The notes beneath the pieces were generated by a model. That model made no database searches and was not told the DNA's origin. It was given only the letters and a program-made list of their open reading frames with translations. This document shows positions 60,601 to 64,000 of a DNA stretch of 64,000 nt, in pieces. The DNA lies in NCBI GenBank assembly GCA_963971405.1, contig OZ020490.1, positions 3,286,001 to 3,350,000 of the forward strand, given 5' to 3'. How positions within the stretch are numbered: the stretch's first letter is position 1; every line of letters begins with the position of its first letter. Origin of the DNA: Psococerastis gibbosa. Taxonomy: Eukaryota; Arthropoda; Insecta; Psocodea; Psocidae. Made by a program: the position numbers and the translations under genes.

Positions 60601-62976
60601 CAAGGGGACGGGCTCTCACCGTGTCCCTTTAATCTGGTGTAGGAGAAAGTGGTAAGGAGAGCTACTGAAATGCCAGGTGGGGTTGAGGTAGGGGGTCAGA
60701 TAAGAATCCTCGGTTACGCTGACGACCTGAACATTATGGCTCATGACGAAGAACAGGTGGTGGCCTTAGTGAAGACAATAGAGGAGCATGCTAGATTAGT
60801 TGGACTAAAGATTAACATAGGCAAGACAAAACACCTTATAGTCCAAAGAAGAACCAGTGTCTACCAGGCGAAGGTAGACCGCTTCGAGTCGGTTCAGCAG
60901 TTTAGATACCTCGGCTCGGTGATGACAAGTGACAACTGCATGGGAGAGGACATTAAGAACCGTAACAAGGCTGCGAATGTGGCTTTCTTTCAAGTCTGAC
61001 CACTATTTAGATCTCGACTCCTGTCTAGAACTACAAAGGTTCACCTGTACAAGACTCTAATTCGGCCTGTTCTAATGTACGGAGGTGAGGCCTGGGTACT
61101 TTCCACTAAGGACGCCCAAACATTAACAGTCTTCGCGAACAAAATGCTTCCCATTATCTTCGGCGGTAGCTGGGAGAACGGTGTCTGGAGGATCAGACAC
61201 AATGCCGAAATACATGCCCTATTCGACTCCCCGAACATAATATCAGAACTAAAAGGGCGTCGAATCCAATGGCTGGGTCATGTACACCGTATGCAAGCGG
61301 AGAGGTCGCCGAAGCTAGTTTTCGAAGACACTTTCAACCACCCTAGGCGTCCCAGTAGGCCAAGACTAAGATGGAGAGATCAAGTGCTCGAAGATTTGCA
61401 CGCCACCGGCACACGAGATTGGAAGCGAAGACCCCCCCCCCCCCCCCCCCCGGCCTGGACGCGCCAACCTAAGTCAAGTAAGTCACATACCAATTCGGTC
61501 ATTATGTATTGTCAAACACGATAGACCAATACACCAGTCAGTGCGCGGTTCCGGGCCTTTCCGGCATAACCCCGTTCGTCACCAGAAAATGAAGTTAAAG
61601 CCATCAACATGAAAACAAACACAAATCAAGGCCTAAACTTCTCACTGGAAAAAGAAAACCCATCTCGCATGGTTAAAGACGATGACGATTGCTCTTGTGT
61701 TGTTCTCTGAATTATTGAACAAATCCAATCCCCTTGAGGATTCGAGCTACCGTTCTCCTGATTAAAATACAATCTCTCTTTATTGGGCTTCCATTTTTTT
61801 AATGCTAAGACTTCTAACAATTTTTAGAACCCGAAGAGGAATAATTTGCAGCTGTCCGATCATTTCCCGAAAGCACCACGTGCTTCTTACAAAAATTTTG
61901 CTGAAGTTACATCTTCAGAAGAGGAATGTGGAATGATGAGAAGGGAACGTGGAATGCTGAATCGGGAATGTGGGAAGAAGGGGGGTCACAGCTTCCATCT
62001 GCAATAAGTGATGGAGCCGCTGGGCCGAGTTGTCAAAAGGTTAATTTCAATTTAAATGTAATAAGATTAATAAGGATTTTGTGGTACCACAAAATTAAGT
62101 TTACTGTGATCGATAGATTATTGGCAGTCATTAGCAATACATGCTACTATCAACAACAACAATTGGCGTAGCTCAGCTAAATAAGTCTCACAGGGAACTA
62201 ACTGGGCTAAAATAATTACCATTAAAGTATGAATGTATGTAACATACGCATGCCTATTTTAGCCCCTAAGTGTGAGGGTAACCGGGTGATTGAGGTGGTA
62301 AATTAGTTGGTGTAACCTTGATTGGTAGGGAGTGACTGAATATTTTTCACTACATTATATTACCAAACTATTCTGATAAGCAGCAATTTTAAGAGAGGGC
62401 CTTTGGCCGCTGCGAAGGTTGTTACATTATTTTTAGTACTTTTAGTTATAATATTTTCCGCGAGCCGTCAGACTAATTGAAAGAGGTAATTCCAGACCTG
62501 ACTAACTTGACGAATGTGTATGCAAAACGAGGCACGGAGAAGGTAGCCTAGGTCTCAATTATGCAGATTTAAGTCTTACTTGATAGGCTAGGAATCAATG
62601 GCCTATCTTACCTTTCCTTAACTCTATATGTGTTCAACACTGCGCGGCAAAGCTTCAACTGAGTAACAGACTGAAATGGTTACATTCTATAATGGCCCCC
62701 CTCAACTATGACAATACTATATGGCCACTGCTGAGTTACTGAGAGTCAGCGCAGGTCAAGGTCATCGTGTTATTACCCGAAAAGCATGAGATGTAGGCCT
62801 AAAAAATTTAACGAATGGCTGATGCTGCCGGTCCGGTACTAGCTTTTTGCAGAGTTACTTACTTTTAAGTTAGGCAGAGTACTCGAAGATTTATCAACGT
62901 GCAAGCTTCTTATTGCAGCCAAAGCGTCCTGACGGTGCCCGAATGACCGCGCAAGCAGTCGCAAACAGGTTTTCAT
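48481..62976 (-). CDS. SHMT: Serine hydroxymethyltransferase, 7 coding exons, mitochondrial and cytosolic forms
   Basis: PLP enzyme that interconverts serine + tetrahydrofolate and glycine + 5,10-methylene-THF. Exons are 62863-62976, 56296-56510, 54018-54294, 52766-52884, 50969-51317, 49814-50105 and 48481-48647. They total 1533 nt (510 aa), or 472 aa from the internal ATG, with phase kept throughout. Hallmarks are [75 protein letters not shown], the PLP-lysine loop [42 protein letters not shown] and [14 protein letters not shown]. Exon 1 encodes a basic amphipathic presequence; exon 2 begins exactly with ATG. So alternative first exons can give mitochondrial and cytosolic enzyme, as known for single-gene insect SHMTs. 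All catalytic motifs are intact. Confidence 0.96.
48718..48900 (+). repeat. Dispersed SINE-like repeat, copy 2
   Basis: GTGGTTCGGAATCCACTATA, AGGTGAAAGAGCCTG, AGGGTGCCTCAAGTTAACA and GACTCACTCCCCCCGCC, as at 18475-18685. In SHMT intron 6. Confidence 0.7.
49189..49702. mobile_element. MITE with TIR GGGGTCTTCACAGTG
   Basis: 514 bp. The left end GGGGTCTTCACAGTG then GTGTTATCGAGTTA is mirrored by TAACTCGATAACACG then CACTGTGAAGACCCC at the right. TA lies on both sides. Non-coding. In SHMT intron 6. Confidence 0.8.
49814..50105 (-). CDS. SHMT: SHMT exon 6
   Basis: Reads [64 protein letters not shown] and [12 protein letters not shown]. Phase 0 in, 1 out, donor GTACGA. Confidence 0.95.
50106..50968. 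other. SHMT intron 5
   Basis: Carries the GGGAGTAACACCCAATCCCG and AAACGTCG block (50233-50260) that also occurs at 135-165. Otherwise nothing recognised. Confidence 0.4.
50969..51317 (-). CDS. SHMT: SHMT exon 5 (PLP-lysine exon)
   Basis: Reads [40 protein letters not shown] with the Schiff-base lysine in TTTHKT, then [18 protein letters not shown]. Locally GC-rich compared with the flanking introns. Phase 2 in, 0 out. Confidence 0.96.
51410..51745 (+). mobile_element. RTE-like LINE 3' end fragment, plus strand
   Basis: Encodes the C terminus [20 protein letters not shown], then [19 protein letters not shown] and EEVLSKQKW. It ends with TTATTGATAATGATTATTCA, the counterpart of the shared CAATAATCAGCTCC terminus. 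SHMT intron 4; about 51900-52060 looks like an unrelated LINE 3' UTR. Confidence 0.65.
52280..52505 (-). pseudogene. LINE ORF2 C-terminal fragment
   Basis: Minus strand reads [20 protein letters not shown], then LKNEKYSL, the typical KLxYLGHVLRNEKY motif near the end of RTE-like ORF2. Decayed. SHMT intron 4. Confidence 0.55.
52766..52884 (-). CDS. SHMT: SHMT exon 4
   Basis: Acceptor CCGTTAAG. Reads [20 protein letters not shown], then [17 protein letters not shown]. Phase 0 in, 2 out, donor GTAAGT. Confidence 0.94.
52885..53739. other. SHMT intron 3, right part
   Basis: 53290-53420 is an inverted copy of 13105-13215 (GAAAATTATTTTTTAGTCAT, CTATCTAGGGGCAAGCGAC), a piece of the dispersed repeat at 12640-13625. 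The rest shows nothing. Confidence 0.45.
53740..53944 (+). repeat. tRNA-related SINE (family B), best copy
   Basis: CTTCGGTGGCAAGAAGGCAG, GCGAGTCTCTACA, GGCGACTGAAGAGATAAATC, GTACGCGATTAACCG, then a poly(A) run (53922-53944). Copies at 5478 (minus), 38925 and a partial at 14628. SHMT intron 3. Confidence 0.7.
54018..54294 (-). CDS. SHMT: SHMT exon 3
   Basis: Acceptor TTTATTCAG. Reads [53 protein letters not shown] and [11 protein letters not shown]. Phase 2 in, 0 out. Confidence 0.96.
54363..54746. mobile_element. Long-TIR MITE, copy 2
   Basis: 384 bp, begins AGGCGCCCATTCCATTGACC and ends GGTCAATGGAATGGGCACCT, same internal AT-rich core as copies 1 and 3. TA on both sides. SHMT intron 2. 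Confidence 0.9.
55383..55666. mobile_element. Foldback element with about 80-bp inverted arms
   Basis: GACGAAGCAGTAGAATCCGG, GGCCGTGGTCGTTCGG and CTTCCAAACGTTTCGTC on the left are inverted at 55572-55664 (GACCGCAGATGGTGACGAAG, AGGACCACGGCC, ATCCCGGATTATACTGCTTC). The central spacer is about 80 bp. GGCTTTCACGGCC at the left edge recurs inverted at 15576-15588. Confidence 0.7.
55767..56259. mobile_element. Non-autonomous hAT-like element (copy 4)
   Basis: 493 bp; TIR CAGTGGTTCCCAAACG and its inverse GTTTGGGAACCACTG. Perfect 8-bp duplication ATTTAGAG on both sides. Contains a poly-T run (55910-55931) that may be a nested retroposon end. It ends 37 bp before SHMT exon 2. Confidence 0.9.
56296..56510 (-). 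CDS. SHMT: SHMT exon 2 (cytosolic start)
   Basis: Acceptor TTGTTGCAG directly followed by ATG GCT. Reads [20 protein letters not shown], then [13 protein letters not shown] and KYSEGLPGQ. Phase 0 in, 2 out, donor GTTTGT. Confidence 0.95.
56540..56925 (+). repeat. tRNA-derived SINE (family A), copy 3, split
   Basis: The left part 56540-56588 has the A-box-like AGTAGTGGTGCGGACTC; the right part from about 56808 has TTCGAGTCCCACAC and GGCCATGCTTCAGAGGGCA. The break is filled by the repeat shared with 8195-8390. A fourth, weak copy is at 57120-57235. Confidence 0.65.
56590..56805 (+). repeat. Dispersed repeat, copy 2, nested in the SINE
   Basis: Reverse-complement partner of 8195-8390: AAATAAATAAATAAATATAT, GACAAGAAAGTATAAAGTAA, GCGCCTCAGTGACAG, GTAGAAAGCTTTCTCTAAG. 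Its insertion splits the SINE just before its B box. Confidence 0.6.
57236..59180. other. SHMT intron 1, left part
   Basis: 57855-57960 shares blocks with 5725-5820 (TAGTACATTGTAGTATTA, ACTTTGGTTGAAGAGGTAAC), a dispersed repeat. 57600-57720 shares a block with 19310-19350. No exon recognised. Confidence 0.4.
59181..59560. mobile_element. Long-TIR MITE, copy 3
   Basis: 380 bp; GGCGCCCATTCCATCGACTG at the left and CCGGTCAATGGAATGGGCAC at the right, with the same inner arms and core. TA flanks. Confidence 0.9.
59561..60537. other. SHMT intron 1, middle
   Basis: 59820-59875 (GGAACGGATCCAGCTTATTT, GGTAGTTGTGGATCAAAATA) matches the inverse of 39950-40020, a dispersed repeat also sitting in the piggyBac relic. 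Nothing else recognised. Confidence 0.4.
60538..61432 (+). pseudogene. Reverse transcriptase fragment of an RTE/L1-like LINE
   Basis: Reads [19 protein letters not shown], one TAG, then [19 protein letters not shown] with the catalytic [35 protein letters not shown] frameshift near 61000 is followed by [38 protein letters not shown] and [17 protein letters not shown]. It ends in poly-C at 61433-61451. Both RT ends are missing. Confidence 0.8.
61452..62862. other. SHMT intron 1, right part
   Basis: No exon, repeat pair or regulatory motif recognised. 61924-61980 is a GGAATG-rich low-complexity run. Confidence 0.35.
62863..62976 (-). CDS. SHMT: SHMT exon 1 (mitochondrial presequence)
   Basis: Starts [20 protein letters not shown], Arg/Leu-rich with no acidic residue in the first 16. 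38 codons, phase 0, donor GTAAGT. An in-frame TAA lies 15 bases upstream of the ATG, so the start is secure. Context CCACAATGAAA. Confidence 0.8.
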
Positions 62977-64000
62977 TGTGGAGGCTGTTTAAATGCCAAT
63001 TACCTAATAAATCGAATTGACCAGGGAGCCAGTTAGCTTATTAATATATCATTAACGTCCTGCAATCATTAAATTCATTATTATTTTATTAATCATATAA
63101 CTTTTTATTCATTATTTAATAAAACAAATATCTATAAACTGGTTTTGTTTACAAGCATAGCAGTAGATATCATAAAGTAACCATAGCAACCAAAATTACA
63201 AAAATAAAAATCAAAGAAATATAGTAATTTGCACAATTTTTAATTTAATTGAAATATAAATTATAAGAAAAATTGACCTTTGTTGTTTATTTTTAGTAAG
63301 TAAACGTGTTTTCTGCCAAAAACAAATTTGAATTTTTTAACTGATGAGTGATGACTGATGATGACGCGGAGTCGCGTAACGCCACCGTAAACAACATGGT
63401 CCCCTATCCAAGGCAAAAATGATTATTCAAAGTGACTCAGCTAATTTCTTTGTTATGAGAACTGAGAAGTGTCTCTCTTTACTAGATGCAATAGGGTATT
63501 TCCTGTGCTTTTAGCTCATGTATTATGAAGGGCAGTGACAGAAACAAATTTGCGTTGGTAAGAAATATCTAAAAATAAACATTGAGAAAAAACGTAAACA
63601 TAGGATCAACCCGATCAACACAAGATTTTTTCATTGGAGTTCTCATACGGAACCATCTGCTATGTAATTTTCATGTATTGCCATTAAGTAGAATGAATTG
63701 TAACGACGGAAATAGATATAAGAGTATTAAGGTGAGATGCATGAACTTTGCGTCGTTTCCTAGCAAGATCTTACTTACCGTACCTGACGTTAAAGAAAAG
63801 AATGCACCATGTACCTTAGTAGGTCTAGTGTTACTCGGTGGAAAGTAATTGATTGGCATCGACCTGATCACGTTCCATTGCCCTAGGCTGAATAATTTGT
63901 GGGCGTGGCACAGGCGCAACGTAAACCTGTGTTTTATGTTAATCGCGGCAATCAATTTATCAATTTCTTGATGCTGTCAACAGTTAGCATGAAAACAAGG
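62977..64000. other. Upstream of SHMT exon 1
   Basis: Should contain SHMT promoter(s). A CG-richer patch at 63360-63395 (GACGCGGAGTCGCGTAACGC) is the best promoter candidate. A minus-strand donor-like CG|GTAAGTAAG lies near 63780 and could close a non-coding first exon. The last 200 bp show nothing recognisable. Confidence 0.3.

Noticed and set aside
1-64000. CRISPR arrays, phage, plasmid or bacterial defence systems
   Set aside because: No direct-repeat/spacer structure and no bacterial gene organisation; spliced genes and retrotransposons show nuclear arthropod DNA.

Overview
The window is nuclear DNA from an arthropod, most likely an insect. It is AT-rich, and its genes are split into short exons by long introns full of transposons. 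Splice sites are GT-AG throughout, mostly GTAAGT donors with T-rich acceptors. There is no prokaryotic, plasmid or CRISPR content. BEL/Pao, piggyBac, hAT, tRNA-SINE and several non-LTR families fit an arthropod; the species cannot be read from the sequence.

Three host genes can be assembled exon by exon, with reading phase preserved at every junction. (1) GET4 (minus strand, 740-9196) has 6 exons and encodes 333 aa, a tail-anchored-protein targeting factor. (2) A plus-strand gene at 11297-44430 has 19 exons, sums to 3501 nt and encodes 1166 aa. Its centre and C terminus resemble RAD21/REC8-type alpha-kleisins, but its N terminus does not and its middle is long, repetitive and disordered-looking. 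No single ORF shows this gene; only the splice-phase reconstruction does. (3) Serine hydroxymethyltransferase (minus strand, 48481-62976) has 7 coding exons. The first is a mitochondrial presequence spliced exactly onto the ATG of the cytosolic form. GET4 and the kleisin-like gene are divergent (2.1 kb apart). The kleisin-like gene and SHMT are convergent.

Most remaining sequence is mobile DNA inside introns. GET4's last intron holds an antisense LINE that itself carries a nested truncated LINE. Intron 11 of the kleisin-like gene holds a 7.9-kb antisense BEL/Pao element with apparently identical LTRs, a 5-bp target duplication and an internal 1.34-kb tandem duplication. Intron 14 holds a full-length 5.6-kb antisense RNase H-bearing LINE with a 14-bp target duplication, two overlapping ORFs, one nonsense codon and one frameshift. 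Intron 15 carries a long-TIR MITE, a SINE, a decayed piggyBac and a small hAT. Three more hAT-like elements, two more copies of the long-TIR MITE, foldback elements, tRNA-derived SINEs, RTE-like 3' ends and tandem arrays fill the introns and the kleisin/SHMT intergenic region.

The three genes have no evident shared pathway: protein targeting, probable cohesin or meiotic chromosome biology, and one-carbon metabolism. The most novel item is the divergent kleisin-like gene, with its regularly spaced R-x-x-S repeats and a run of symmetric phase-1 exons.
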